Source of the DNA: Burkholderiales bacterium
Lineage (GTDB): Bacteria > Pseudomonadota > Gammaproteobacteria > Burkholderiales > SG8-41
Assembly: GCA_019635015.1 (NCBI GenBank)
Contig: JAHCAG010000001.1
Location: 131,244-195,243, forward strand
Length of the DNA stretch: 64,000 nucleotides
Direction of reading: 5' to 3'
Position 1 is the first letter of the stretch; each line of letters begins with the position of its first letter. A program made the position numbers and the translations under genes. Of the stretch, positions 15,666 through 24,144 are shown in pieces. Under the pieces are notes generated by a model. It did no database searches, had not been told where the DNA came from, and worked only from the letters and a program-made list of their open reading frames with translations.

Positions 15666-16661
15666 TTACTGCCGGATTCCGAGGGTGGTGGCGAGGCCGT
15701 AGTAGAGCTCGTACTGTTCCTTGACGAAGGCATAGGTCTCCTCGGGCGAGCGGATCGCCGGCACGCCGCCGATGCGCGCATTGCCGGCCTGCCAGTCCGG
15801 ATCCTTCGCCAGCTGCTGGAAGGTCTTGATCCAGGCAGCGACCACCGGTTTCGGCAGTCCCGCCGGCCCCATCAGCGCGGTCCAGCCGACGAGTTTCTCC
15901 ATTTCGGGATAACCCGCTTCGCGCGCACCCGGCACCCCCGGCGCTTCGGCGATCCGGTCCGGCGACGCCATCAGCCCGCGCAGCCGTCCCGACTTGATAT
16001 GCGGCACCAGCGTCGTCGCATTGTTGCAGGCGAAATCGACCTGGCCGCCCATCACCGCGGTGGTCACCTCGCCGCCGCTCTTGTAATGGATGCCGACCGC
16101 ATGATCCTTGGTCAGCTTCGCCAGCGTCATCCAGTATTGCGGCGTCATGTTCTGCACGGTGCCCGGTCCGGCGGTCGAAAAGTTGAGCTTGCCCGGCTGC
16201 TTGCGGATCGCGTCCATCAGATCCTGCGCGTTGCGGTAGGGCGACTCGGCGCGCACGAAACAGATCGAGGGATTGAGTTCGATCAGCGACAGCATCGTGA
16301 ACTCGTTCCACTTGTAGTTCAGCTTCGAATCGATCGCCGGCAGGATCGCATGTGTGGCGATCCGCGCCACTAACAGCGTGTAGCCGTCGGGTTGCGCCGC
16401 CTTGACGTAACTCGTGCCGATCGCGCCGGAGGCGCCGACGCGGTTCACCGGAATGATGTTGGTCTTGCCGCCGAGGTATTTCGGCGCGACCAGCCCGACA
16501 TTGCGGCCCGAGAGATCGGAATCGCCGCCCGCGCCAAAGGGAATCACGAACTGGATCGGCTTGGTCGGATACTGTGCGGCGGACTGTGCCTGTGCGCCCT
16601 GGGACAGTGCCAGGGCTGCGGCTGAACTGGCTGCGAGTACGGCGGCTGCAAAGCGATGCAT
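15666..16661 (-). CDS. Divergent Bug-family TTT receptor
   Basis: 331 residues with a signal peptide ending near SQGAQA. The ligand loop reads IQFVIPFGAGGDSDLSGRN rather than the usual PPGGGSD. Later motifs are also changed (NRVGASGAIGTSYVK, GIHYKSGGEVTTAVMGGQVDFA). The fold is kept but the binding pocket may differ from the other receptors here. GGAGGGGAAC lies just before the ATG. Upstream of and facing the same way as the AhpD-like gene (72 bp gap), so co-transcription is possible. Confidence 0.9.
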   Translation of the reverse strand: MHRFAAAVLAASSAAALALSQGAQAQSAAQYPTKPIQFVIPFGAGGDSDLSGRNVGLVAPKYLGGKTNIIPVNRVGASGAIGTSYVKAAQPDGYTLLVARIATHAILPAIDSKLNYKWNEFTMLSLIELNPSICFVRAESPYRNAQDLMDAIRKQPGKLNFSTAGPGTVQNMTPQYWMTLAKLTKDHAVGIHYKSGGEVTTAVMGGQVDFACNNATTLVPHIKSGRLRGLMASPDRIAEAPGVPGAREAGYPEMEKLVGWTALMGPAGLPKPVVAAWIKTFQQLAKDPDWQAGNARIGGVPAIRSPEETYAFVKEQYELYYGLATTLGIRQ

Positions 16662-16914
16662 GTTCCCCTCCGGATCGGTTGATCAAATGACGTCTTGTTG
16701 TTTTGCGGTGTCCGGCGTGCCCTGATGCTGCCGACCGTTCCGGGCCCGCGTTGTTGCATCTGCCCGGCTATTCTGCACCAAATCGGCCGTTGTCGAATCC
16801 GGATCTGTCGTCCTGCGGCCACAGCGGCATGCCGGCAATCGTCACAAAGTCTTACAAAATCGCCGGGATAACACCAACCGGGGTTCTGTCCAAGAAGGCA
16901 AGGAGGATCCCGAC

Positions 16915-17142
16915 ATGCAGAAAACCGCCCGGACAGTCCTGGTCCTGATCGCATTGACCGCCCTTGGCGGTTGCGTCGCCGTGCCGGTAGAACCTGTCTA
17001 TTACGAACCGGCACCGGTGATCTACGTGCCGGCACCGGCCTGGCACGGTCCGGTCATCCGTTTTGACGTTTACGGCGGGGGCGGCAGGCATTACCGTCCT
17101 CAACACCACCGGGGCCACGGCGGGCGCCGCGGCCACCGCTGA
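16915..17142 (+). CDS. Small His/Gly-rich lipoprotein
   Basis: 75 residues. The N-terminus has a lipoprotein signal with lipobox LGGC (Cys at about 20), then PVEPVYYEPAPVIYVPAPAW repeats and a His/Arg/Gly-rich tail (HYRPQHHRGHGGRRGHR). AAGGAGG is 8 nt before the ATG. It ends 20 bp before the next exported protein, so it is in the same operon. Upstream, GTCACAAAGTCTTACAAAATC (21 bp, centred about 16853) lies in the promoter region. Function unknown; the tail may bind metal or envelope polymers. Confidence 0.75.
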   Translation: MQKTARTVLVLIALTALGGCVAVPVEPVYYEPAPVIYVPAPAWHGPVIRFDVYGGGGRHYRPQHHRGHGGRRGHR

Positions 17143-17162
17143 TCCGCGCAGGAGGACAAGTC

Positions 17163-18224
17163 ATGCGCCACACACTCATCGCATTGTCATTGCTGCTGGG
17201 CACCGCGATTCCCGGAGCAGCCTGGATTCCGGCCGCCGCCGCATCGTCCGCCATCAGCATCAGCATCGGCATTCATCATGCCGGTTACCCGGAACTGGTG
17301 CTGGTGCCGGGTTACCCCGTCTATTACGCACCGCAGCTGCCGGCCAACTATTTTTTTTACGATGGATACTACTGGCTGTATCACGAGGACCACTGGTACA
17401 TGAGCGACTGGTATGACGGTCCGTGGACAGCGGTCGATCCCGACGAGGTGCCGCTGTTCGTGCTGCGGGTGCCCGTGCGGTATTACGTCAGCCCGCCGCT
17501 GTACTTCCACGGCTGGTACGTCGATGCCGCACCGCGCTGGCACATCCACTGGGGTCCGCGCTGGACGCGTTACCGCCCCGGCTGGGACCACTGGGACCGC
17601 CGCATCGTCTACGCTCCGGCGCCGCTGCCGCTCTACCAGCGCCATTACGTCGGCGACCGGTACCCGCGCGGCGAATACCGCCACGTGATCCACCGCGAAC
17701 ATTACCGTTACCGGCCGCATGACACCGTGGTGCGCGAGCGCCACCAGCGGCAGCAGGCGGCACCGCGGCCACAGGCCCAGCGCCCGGATTTCCAGCGCAT
17801 GCCGCAGCAGCGGTACGAGCGCGGGCAGGACTGGAACCGCACGCCGTCGATGCCGCCGCAACCGTCGGCCGTGCCCCGGCAGCCGTCGGCGGTGCCGCAA
17901 CAGCCTTCAGCGGTTCCACAACAACCTGCGGCAGTGCCGGTACAGCCTCGGCCGCAGCAGCAGCCCCTGTTCCAGCCGCAGGCGCCGCGGGAACGTGGTG
18001 AACGCGGAGAACTCCGCGGGCCGGATCCGCAGCGTGCCGCAACCCGTCCCTCCGGTCCTGCGCCGCAGGCCGTGCAGTCGCGGCCGCAACGGGAGCCGCG
18101 CGCGCAACAGGCACCGCGACCGCAGTTCCAGCAGCGCGCGCCACAGATGCGCGGCGAAGCGCAATCGCCACGCGGCAATTTCGAACGGCGCCAGGGCGGC
18201 GAACGCGGGCCGGGACGCAGCTGA
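17163..18224 (+). CDS. Exported Tyr/Trp- and Pro/Gln/Arg-rich low-complexity protein
   Basis: 353 residues with a signal peptide ending near AAAAS. The N-terminal half is Tyr/Trp-rich (YYAPQLPANYFFYDGYYWLY, HEDHWYMSDWYDGPW) as in YXWGXW-type exported proteins of Proteobacteria. The C-terminal half is disordered and contains four tandem heptads of the type QPSAVPQ (about 17855-17940), then Gln/Arg/Pro-rich sequence. GGAGG precedes the ATG. Paired with the small lipoprotein upstream. Likely periplasmic or outer-membrane associated; no function is assigned. Confidence 0.8.
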   Translation: MRHTLIALSLLLGTAIPGAAWIPAAAASSAISISIGIHHAGYPELVLVPGYPVYYAPQLPANYFFYDGYYWLYHEDHWYMSDWYDGPWTAVDPDEVPLFVLRVPVRYYVSPPLYFHGWYVDAAPRWHIHWGPRWTRYRPGWDHWDRRIVYAPAPLPLYQRHYVGDRYPRGEYRHVIHREHYRYRPHDTVVRERHQRQQAAPRPQAQRPDFQRMPQQRYERGQDWNRTPSMPPQPSAVPRQPSAVPQQPSAVPQQPAAVPVQPRPQQQPLFQPQAPRERGERGELRGPDPQRAATRPSGPAPQAVQSRPQREPRAQQAPRPQFQQRAPQMRGEAQSPRGNFERRQGGERGPGRS

Positions 18225-18248
18225 GCTTCGGCGCGGGCGCGCCGCAAC

Positions 18249-18275
18249 AAAACGGGGCCGCAACGGCCCCGTTTT
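18249..18275. terminator. Hairpin terminator with A/T flanks (possibly bidirectional)
   Basis: AAAACGGGGCC pairs with GGCCCCGTTTT across a 5-nt loop. The A-run and T-run would allow termination in either direction. Confidence 0.85.
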
Positions 18276-18334
18276 CATCGGATAATCCTCCGCAGCGGCA
18301 GCGATCCGATGCCGCATACACCGGAGAAAACACC

Positions 18335-18751
18335 ATGGCCGCAGAACCCGCCGTCACCGGCAGTTGCCTGTGCGGAGAAGTCCGTTTCGAAATCGCAGCG
18401 CCGTCGACGGCCTTCCGTTACTGTCACTGTTCGCGTTGCCGCAAGATCACCGGCGCGGCGCATGCCGCCAATCTGTTCGTGCCGGCGGCGCAGTTCAGAT
18501 GGCTGGCCGGCGAATCGCTGGCGCGCCGCTACGACCTGCCCGGCGCCAAACGTTTTGCAGTGAGCTTCTGTACGCAGTGCGGCACCCGCGTGCCGCACAA
18601 GGTGGCCGGCACCGAGAACATGCTGATACCCGCCGGTGTGCTGGATGCGACGCCGGACCTGAAACCCGATGGCAGCATTTTCTGGGGGTCGAGGGCTGCA
18701 TGGTATGTGGAGACGCAGGCGTTGCCGAAACACGAGGAATACGGCCACTGA
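18335..18751 (+). CDS. GFA family protein (Mss4-like zinc-binding fold)
   Basis: 138 residues with the family cysteines: C11-L-C13, C30-H-C32-S-R-C35 and C79-T-Q-C82. These are the zinc sites of glutathione-dependent formaldehyde-activating (GFA)/CENP-V proteins. Most members are not proven to act on formaldehyde. GGAG lies 8 nt before the ATG. It precedes the Bug gene at 18826 by 74 bp. Confidence 0.92.
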   Translation: MAAEPAVTGSCLCGEVRFEIAAPSTAFRYCHCSRCRKITGAAHAANLFVPAAQFRWLAGESLARRYDLPGAKRFAVSFCTQCGTRVPHKVAGTENMLIPAGVLDATPDLKPDGSIFWGSRAAWYVETQALPKHEEYGH

Positions 18752-18825
18752 CCTGCTGCGGAGGGACTGCAGGAAATGGCACGCTACTTGCTCAACCAGC
18801 ACTTTCCGATTTGAAGGAGTGCGTC

Positions 18826-19791
18826 ATGAAAATGCTGCTTGAACGATTCGTCCTGCTGGTTCTGGCTGCGGCAAGTGCGGCGGCGACGGCGCAGAACTAT
18901 CCGGCGCGCAGCGTGCGTGTCGTGGTCGCTTATCCCGCTGGCGGCAGCATCGACACCACGGCGCGGCTCACCGCGCAGCGTCTTGCGCCGGCGCTCGGAC
19001 AGCAAATCATTGTCGACAACCGTTCGGGTGCCGCCGGCATCATCGGCACCGAGAACGTCGTGCGCGCGGCACCCGACGGCCACACGCTGCTGATGGCGAG
19101 CGCGGCGGCGGTGTCCTCTGCGCCGAGCATGTACGCCAAGCTGCCTTACGATCCGCTGCGCGACCTGGCGCCGATCGTGCTGGTTGCGAACCAGCCCAAC
19201 GTGCTGCTGGCGCATCCTTCCGTGCCGTCACGCAACCTGAAGGAATTCATCGCGTTGGTAAAGGCGAATCCCGGCAAGTTCAATTACGGGTCCTCCGGCA
19301 TCGGCGCGACGCAGCACATGACATCTGAACTGTTCGCGATGATGACCGGCACCAGCATCGTGCATGTGCCGTACCGCGGTGGTGCGCCGGCGATGATTGA
19401 TCTCACGACAGGTCAGATCGATTTCATGTTCACGCCGGCGCCGAACGCGATCACACCGCTGAAATCCGGGCGGGTGCGCGGCATCGCGGTGACCAGCCTC
19501 AAGCGCTCGGGTGTGCTGCCCGAGCTGCCGACGATGGACCAGTCGGGCCTCAAGGGGTTCGAGCTGCTCGGCTGGATCGGGCTGATGGGGCCGGCGGGCA
19601 CACCGCCGGCGGTGATCACGCGCCTCAACGGCGAAGTACAGAAAATGTTCTCCGGTGACCTCAAGGACAAACTCTTCGAGCTTGGGCTCGACGTGGCCGG
19701 CGGCAGTCCCGAGGAATTCGCCGGCTTCATCCGCAGGGACATCGAGAAATACGCAAAAATCGTCAAGGCGGCGAAGATCCCGCCGCAATAA
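18826..19791 (+). CDS. Bug-family TTT receptor linked to DUF1028
   Basis: 321 residues. The signal peptide ends near AAATAQ, then YPARSVRVVVAYPAGGSIDTTAR, VDNRSGAAGIIGTE and HVPYRGGAPAMIDLTTG. The ligand loop has AGGSID instead of PGGGSD, keeping the Asp. GAAGGAG precedes the ATG. The DUF1028 gene starts 21 bp downstream, so receptor and enzyme are likely one operon. Confidence 0.95.
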   Translation: MKMLLERFVLLVLAAASAAATAQNYPARSVRVVVAYPAGGSIDTTARLTAQRLAPALGQQIIVDNRSGAAGIIGTENVVRAAPDGHTLLMASAAAVSSAPSMYAKLPYDPLRDLAPIVLVANQPNVLLAHPSVPSRNLKEFIALVKANPGKFNYGSSGIGATQHMTSELFAMMTGTSIVHVPYRGGAPAMIDLTTGQIDFMFTPAPNAITPLKSGRVRGIAVTSLKRSGVLPELPTMDQSGLKGFELLGWIGLMGPAGTPPAVITRLNGEVQKMFSGDLKDKLFELGLDVAGGSPEEFAGFIRRDIEKYAKIVKAAKIPPQ

Positions 19792-19812
19792 AGCCACAAT
19801 GGAGAAACACGC

Positions 19813-20499
19813 ATGACTTTTGCCATCGCCGCGCGCTGCGCGGAGACCGGACGCCTTGGCGTTGCCATTTCCACCCGTTCGATCGCCGTCAGTTCGCGCT
19901 GCCCCTTCATCGCGCCGGGCCTCGGCCTGGTGGTGACGATGCAGCGCACCGACCCGCGGCTGGGGCCGCTGGGCCTCAAACTGCTGGGACTCGGTTATTC
20001 CGCGCAGAAGACGCTCAATGAAATCGCCGCCAGCGATCCCGGCATTGAACACCGCCAGGTCTGCGTCATCGACCGCGATGGCAATGCCGCCGCACGCACC
20101 GGGGCCAAACACCGCGTGTGGTCCGGCGCCTTCGTCGAAAAAAACCTGGTGGCAATGGGCAACAATCTCGCCAGCGAGAAGACCGCAGCCGACATGCGTG
20201 AGGCCTGGCATGCGACAGCAGGCAAGCCGCTGGAAGAACGCTTGCTCACTGCGCTGGAGGCGGGGCGCGACGCCGGCGGGCAGAACGGCGGCCAGCATTC
20301 GGCGGGCCTGCATTCCTACGACCGCGAGATCTATGCCTATGTCGACCTGCGCGTCGACGAACATGCGGAACCGGTTGCCGAGCTGCGGCGGATCTACGAA
20401 GCGCAGAAGCCGCTGCTGCCCTACTACTACGGCCGACCGGGGCAGCCCGACGAATACGGTCGCGAAGAGGAATGGCTTGCGCGCCAAGGGAAATCATAA
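19813..20499 (+). CDS. DUF1028 family protein (Ntn-hydrolase-like)
   Basis: 228 residues that begin MTFAIAARCAETGRLGVAIST, the hallmark of DUF1028, and contain AARTGAKHRVWSGAF and DAGGQNGGQHSAGL, both conserved in the family. DUF1028 proteins resemble Ntn hydrolases with an N-terminal Thr or Ser after Met removal and often occur with amino-acid or uptake genes. A few members carry a peptidoglycan-binding tail; this one does not. Role probably amide hydrolysis of an imported compound (inference). Confidence 0.9.
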   Translation: MTFAIAARCAETGRLGVAISTRSIAVSSRCPFIAPGLGLVVTMQRTDPRLGPLGLKLLGLGYSAQKTLNEIAASDPGIEHRQVCVIDRDGNAAARTGAKHRVWSGAFVEKNLVAMGNNLASEKTAADMREAWHATAGKPLEERLLTALEAGRDAGGQNGGQHSAGLHSYDREIYAYVDLRVDEHAEPVAELRRIYEAQKPLLPYYYGRPGQPDEYGREEEWLARQGKS

Positions 20500-20534
20500 A
20501 AATATCAATAAAAACAAATACTTATAAATTATTC
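20497..20534 (+). repeat. AT-rich motif, copy C
   Basis: It begins at the stop codon of the DUF1028 gene and reads AAATATCAATAAAAAC then AAATACTTATAAATTATTC. A short hairpin (TCCCG/CGGGA) follows directly, as a longer one does after copy E. Confidence 0.6.
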
Positions 20535-20616
20535 CCGGAGCGGGAGACAGGGTGGGTCCGAGCCGCTTTTTGCCATCAATGTTTTAATGCGGGTTCTTTC
20601 ACGGAGGAAAACCCGC

Positions 20617-21351
20617 ATGGCCCTGATCGAACAGCACGTCACCGTCACCACCAAACACGGCAAATGCCCGGCCTTCGCCGCCTGTCCCGATGCGCCGGGA
20701 CGTTTTCCCGGCATCATTTTCTACATGGACGCGCCGGGTTTCCGCGAAGAGCTGTGCAACATGGCGCGGCGCATCGCCAAGCACGGCTATTTCTGCCTGT
20801 TGCCCGACATGTACTACCGCCTCGGCACCTGCCGCTTTGACATCCCGCGCCGCAATGACGCGATGTCGGCGGTGATCAAGGCGGCGATGAACAGCCTGAG
20901 CAATGCCGATGTCACCGACGACACCGCGGCCTTCATCAACTGGCTCGACGCGCAGGACAAGGCGGCTGAGGGTGCGGTCGGCAGTGTCGGCCATTGCATG
21001 AGCGGGCGTTACATCACCACCGCCGCGGCGCGTTTTCCGCGGATGAAGGCGGCGGCCTCGCTCTACGGTGTCGGCATCGTCACCGACAAGGAGGATTCCC
21101 CGCACAAGCTGCTCGGTGACATCAAGGGCGAACTCTATTACGCGTTTGCCGAGAAGGATGCTTCGGTGCCGGCGCAGGAAGTCACCGAACTGGCCGCGGC
21201 GCTGAAGAAGGCCGGCACGAAACACGCGCTGGAAACGCTGCCCGGCACCCAGCACGGCTTCTGTTTCGCCGAACGCGCGGTCTACAACCCGGTGGCCTCG
21301 GAGCATACCTGGACGAAGATCTTTGACCTCTGGGACCGCAACCTGAAATAG
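20617..21351 (+). CDS. Dienelactone hydrolase family protein
   Basis: A 244-residue alpha/beta hydrolase. The nucleophile is Cys127 in GHCMSGR, the dienelactone-hydrolase variant of the nucleophile elbow. Acid and base are likely in YYAFAEKDASVP and PGTQHGFCF. The family opens enol-lactones such as dienelactone in chloroaromatic degradation, but many members are broad esterases. GGAGG at 9 nt supports the ATG at 20617 over 20587. It precedes the DUF2235 gene by 27 bp. Confidence 0.92.
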   Translation: MALIEQHVTVTTKHGKCPAFAACPDAPGRFPGIIFYMDAPGFREELCNMARRIAKHGYFCLLPDMYYRLGTCRFDIPRRNDAMSAVIKAAMNSLSNADVTDDTAAFINWLDAQDKAAEGAVGSVGHCMSGRYITTAAARFPRMKAAASLYGVGIVTDKEDSPHKLLGDIKGELYYAFAEKDASVPAQEVTELAAALKKAGTKHALETLPGTQHGFCFAERAVYNPVASEHTWTKIFDLWDRNLK

Positions 21352-21378
21352 TGCCGCTTGCCTGAAAGGCGCGCCGCC

Positions 21379-22413
21379 ATGCCGTCAGTCGTCGAAATCA
21401 GCGAACAGCAGCGCCGGGACATCCTCGAGGCCAACCTCGCGCAGGCTGCTGCCTGCGCGGAGGCGGCACAGCGCCGCGCGCTGGCAAAGGGCAGCTTCGT
21501 GTTTTTCGCCGCCTTCGACGGCACCAACAACGACAAGGATGACCTCGCCGGCGATGCGCACTGCAGCAACGTCGGCCAGCTGTGGCAGCAGTACGACGCC
21601 GATCGCATGGAGAACCTTCAGGGCGGCTATTACCCCGGGCTCGGCACCAACGGCCGGCCGACGCGCGAGACCTGGATGTCCTCCGCGGTCACCGTCGGCG
21701 TCATCGAGACCGCGAAGAAGGCCTACATCGATTACGCGAAGGCGGCGTCAGCCTGGCTGGCCGAGCATCCGCGCGCAGCGGTGAGCGTGGTGCTTGCCGG
21801 TTTCAGCCGCGGCACGGCTTCGGCGGCGATCTTCAGCCAGTTGCTGTACAAGCGCGGCCTGGTGCTGCCGTACCCTTCCGGCAAGGTGCTGATCGAGCCC
21901 GGCGCAACGCGGATTGCCAGCGGTGTGCTGTTCGACCCGGTGGCAACCGGCGTCAAGGGCAATCTCGCGTTTCCGCCGAATACCCGCAACCTCGTCGTGT
22001 TCAAGGCGCTCAACGAATACCGCCACCTGTTCAAGGCCGTGAACTACACAAGGCAGCCGGACATCGCCGCCACACTCGGCTTCTACGGCAACCACTGCGA
22101 TGTCGGCGGCGGCTACGACAACGGCCTTGCTGCCGTGACGCTTGATGCGGCCACGCGATTCCTGCAGAAATCGGGACTCGCCATCGACGATGTGCCGGCC
22201 GCGCGCGGACTGGTCGAGGGTGAGCTTGCCGTGCACAGCGAAGAACGTGACAACCATGGCCAGAAGATCTGGGACGGCTATCACCCGGACGGATTCAGCT
22301 TTCGCGATCATCGCCTGTTTGACCGCGATGTGCAGGTCAGCCCGGCCTCGCGTCCCAACGCCGCCGGGCAGCGCGGCTTCACGCTCTACGACGGTCCGCG
22401 GCTGATGCTCTAG
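21379..22413 (+). CDS. DUF2235-type alpha/beta hydrolase (Tle1-like phospholipase fold)
   Basis: 344 residues. FFAAFDGTNNDKDD near residue 42 and LAGFSRGTASA with the GxSxG nucleophile Ser143 match DUF2235 hydrolases, which include type VI secretion phospholipase effectors (Tle1). GFYGNHCDVGGGY holds the probable catalytic Asp region and conserved His. There is no VgrG, PAAR or immunity gene nearby, so an effector role is not supported here. The ATG at 21379 is preferred to the TTG at 21358. Its stop codon shares the palindrome CTAG with the stop of the convergent regulator. Confidence 0.8.
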   Translation: MPSVVEISEQQRRDILEANLAQAAACAEAAQRRALAKGSFVFFAAFDGTNNDKDDLAGDAHCSNVGQLWQQYDADRMENLQGGYYPGLGTNGRPTRETWMSSAVTVGVIETAKKAYIDYAKAASAWLAEHPRAAVSVVLAGFSRGTASAAIFSQLLYKRGLVLPYPSGKVLIEPGATRIASGVLFDPVATGVKGNLAFPPNTRNLVVFKALNEYRHLFKAVNYTRQPDIAATLGFYGNHCDVGGGYDNGLAAVTLDAATRFLQKSGLAIDDVPAARGLVEGELAVHSEERDNHGQKIWDGYHPDGFSFRDHRLFDRDVQVSPASRPNAAGQRGFTLYDGPRLML

Positions 22414-23978
22414 CCGCGCCGGCGCTGCGTCTCCCGCCTGGTTTCCCTGACGATTTCCTCGCGCACGTCGGTGATCTCGCGCATGCCCGAGGACGCGCCG
22501 CCGTCGCAATGCTCCGTGCGCGGGCAATGCGTGCTGCGCGGGCAGATGATGCGCGCGGGGCGCAGCAGGGCTTCCCCGACCCAGGCGATGTTCAGCACCC
22601 GCGCCACGGCGCGGACCGCCTCCGCCGCGGCCCTGGGGATTTCCGCCTCACCGCGGCCGCGCACACAGGCTTCGGTGATCGCGTCGGCGTAGGCATCGGC
22701 ATCGGGCGTGTGCGAGCGCAGCGCCGGCAGCAGGTCGATGCCCACCGACAGCACATGCGGATTGCCCGCCATGTCCGCGGTGCGCAGCGAATGGCAGCAG
22801 TAGAGCAGTGACTGGCCGCCGTCACGCAACACCGATATCTGCGAACCGCGGTCCGGTCCCTTTTTCGAATCGAGCATGCGGAACACCGCCCAGTGCGGGC
22901 AGGGATCGGTGGCGCGCGCCATGTTGCCCCAGGGCAGGGGAATGCCGTTGCCGCGGTAGACCGCGCGCAGGAAACCCGGCGGATAGGCGTCAAAGAAGTG
23001 CCAGTAAGGATAGGGCGAGACCTTGGTCATGCGCCGCATCACCGCCGCCGGTGTCAGCTGGATCTTTTCACCGGCCTCGACGCGGTAGGACTCGCGCGTG
23101 AGGAAACGGCGGAAGGGCACTTTCGGGCACAGCAGCGCGCCGGCGAAGAAGCTGCACTCGAAATCGCGCCAGGCATGCAGCACGTCCTGCGGGCTCATGC
23201 CGCCGCTGCCCTCCACATAGCCATCAAGTTCGCCGCCGGTGGCATGCGGCGCCTTCAGCCCGTCGCCACCGTGCAGGACCTTGTGGCCGAGGTGCGAGGC
23301 GAGGTCGAACTTCAGCCGCGCCGGATCGTGTTCCAGCGCGCGGTTGAGGTAGATCGTGCCCGGCGCCTCGTAGAAGGAACGCACCATGCTGCGCAGTTCG
23401 CGGCCGTTGTCGCGGACCGGCAGCGGCTTGCGCTCGAACCACTGCACTTTGAGGCCGTGCTGCCGGCACAGCTTCAGCAGGTCCGCCGCATCGAGCGGGA
23501 ATTCGCGCCGGCCGACGTTTTCCGCCGCGCGTTCGAGGTCGGGGAAGTCGTTGCGCGACATTTCCTGGTGCGAACGGATCAGCAGATGCGCGAACTGCCG
23601 GCCGGTGGTGCCGGTCTGCGCCAGCAGTTCGGGAATCGCCGCCTGCAGCAGTTCTTTCGAAAACAGGAAGGCCGGCTCCAGCGGCACTGTCGCCGCGCCG
23701 CCGCTGCGCGGTGCCGCCACTGCAGTCTCGGTTTCCGGATTGTTGTCGAGGAACCAGGCCGGGTCGCGCTGGAACAGCACCGACAGCAGGTCCAGCACCT
23801 CGGCCGAGGGCACGCGTTTGCCGCTCTCGATCATGCTCAGGTATGACACCGAGGGCGCCTTCTCCGGATCGTGCTGGCTGCAGCGCGCCGACAGTTCTTC
23901 CAGCGTGAGGCCGTTGCGTTTGCGCAGCGCGCGCAGCTTGGTGCCGAGGAAATGGCTCTGGCGGGTGTGCAGGCTCAT
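22410..23978 (-). CDS. XRE-family regulator with IrrE/DUF2083-like domains (short-chain-acyl regulator type)
   Basis: 522 residues. An N-terminal helix-turn-helix (LGTKLRALRKRNGLTLEELS with SVSYLSMIESGKRVPS, about 12-65) is followed by a region like the IrrE-type peptidase fold, in which the usual HExxH is replaced (ASHLGHKVLHGG), so proteolysis is unlikely. The C-terminal part has a Cys cluster (ICPRSTHCPRTEHC) as in ScfR/RamB-type regulators that sense acyl-CoA. GGAG lies 7 nt before the ATG at 23978. It is transcribed away from the gene at 24145; three tandem repeats lie between them and are the probable operator. Confidence 0.85.
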   Translation of the reverse strand: MSLHTRQSHFLGTKLRALRKRNGLTLEELSARCSQHDPEKAPSVSYLSMIESGKRVPSAEVLDLLSVLFQRDPAWFLDNNPETETAVAAPRSGGAATVPLEPAFLFSKELLQAAIPELLAQTGTTGRQFAHLLIRSHQEMSRNDFPDLERAAENVGRREFPLDAADLLKLCRQHGLKVQWFERKPLPVRDNGRELRSMVRSFYEAPGTIYLNRALEHDPARLKFDLASHLGHKVLHGGDGLKAPHATGGELDGYVEGSGGMSPQDVLHAWRDFECSFFAGALLCPKVPFRRFLTRESYRVEAGEKIQLTPAAVMRRMTKVSPYPYWHFFDAYPPGFLRAVYRGNGIPLPWGNMARATDPCPHWAVFRMLDSKKGPDRGSQISVLRDGGQSLLYCCHSLRTADMAGNPHVLSVGIDLLPALRSHTPDADAYADAITEACVRGRGEAEIPRAAAEAVRAVARVLNIAWVGEALLRPARIICPRSTHCPRTEHCDGGASSGMREITDVREEIVRETRRETQRRRG

Positions 23979-24026
23979 CGTGCGTCTCCGGGCGGTGTCG
24001 GGCTGCTGTGATCGTCGATCAGCTGC

Positions 24027-24068
24027 ATGTGAAATTAACAATGTGAAATTTTTAATGTCAAATTTCGC
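24027..24068. promoter_or_regulatory. Three tandem 14-bp repeats, probable operator
   Basis: ATGTGAAATTAACA (24027), ATGTGAAATTTTTA (24041) and ATGTCAAATTTCGC (24055) follow each other with an exact 14-bp period. They lie in the intergenic region between the XRE regulator and the gene at 24145 and are AT-rich against the background. Probable binding site of the regulator, for autoregulation and for control of the divergent gene. Confidence 0.6.
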
Positions 24069-24144
24069 ACCCAGCGCTCCTATGATGCACCGCAATCCGG
24101 TCAAAAACCAGACCGGTCCCGGCCCATCACAGAGGGAGATCCAG

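Noticed and set aside
17850..17945. Repeat array in the exported protein as a CRISPR-like or VNTR element
   Set aside because: The 21-bp units are in frame, code for QPSAVPQ-type heptads and differ by synonymous changes, so they are protein repeats.
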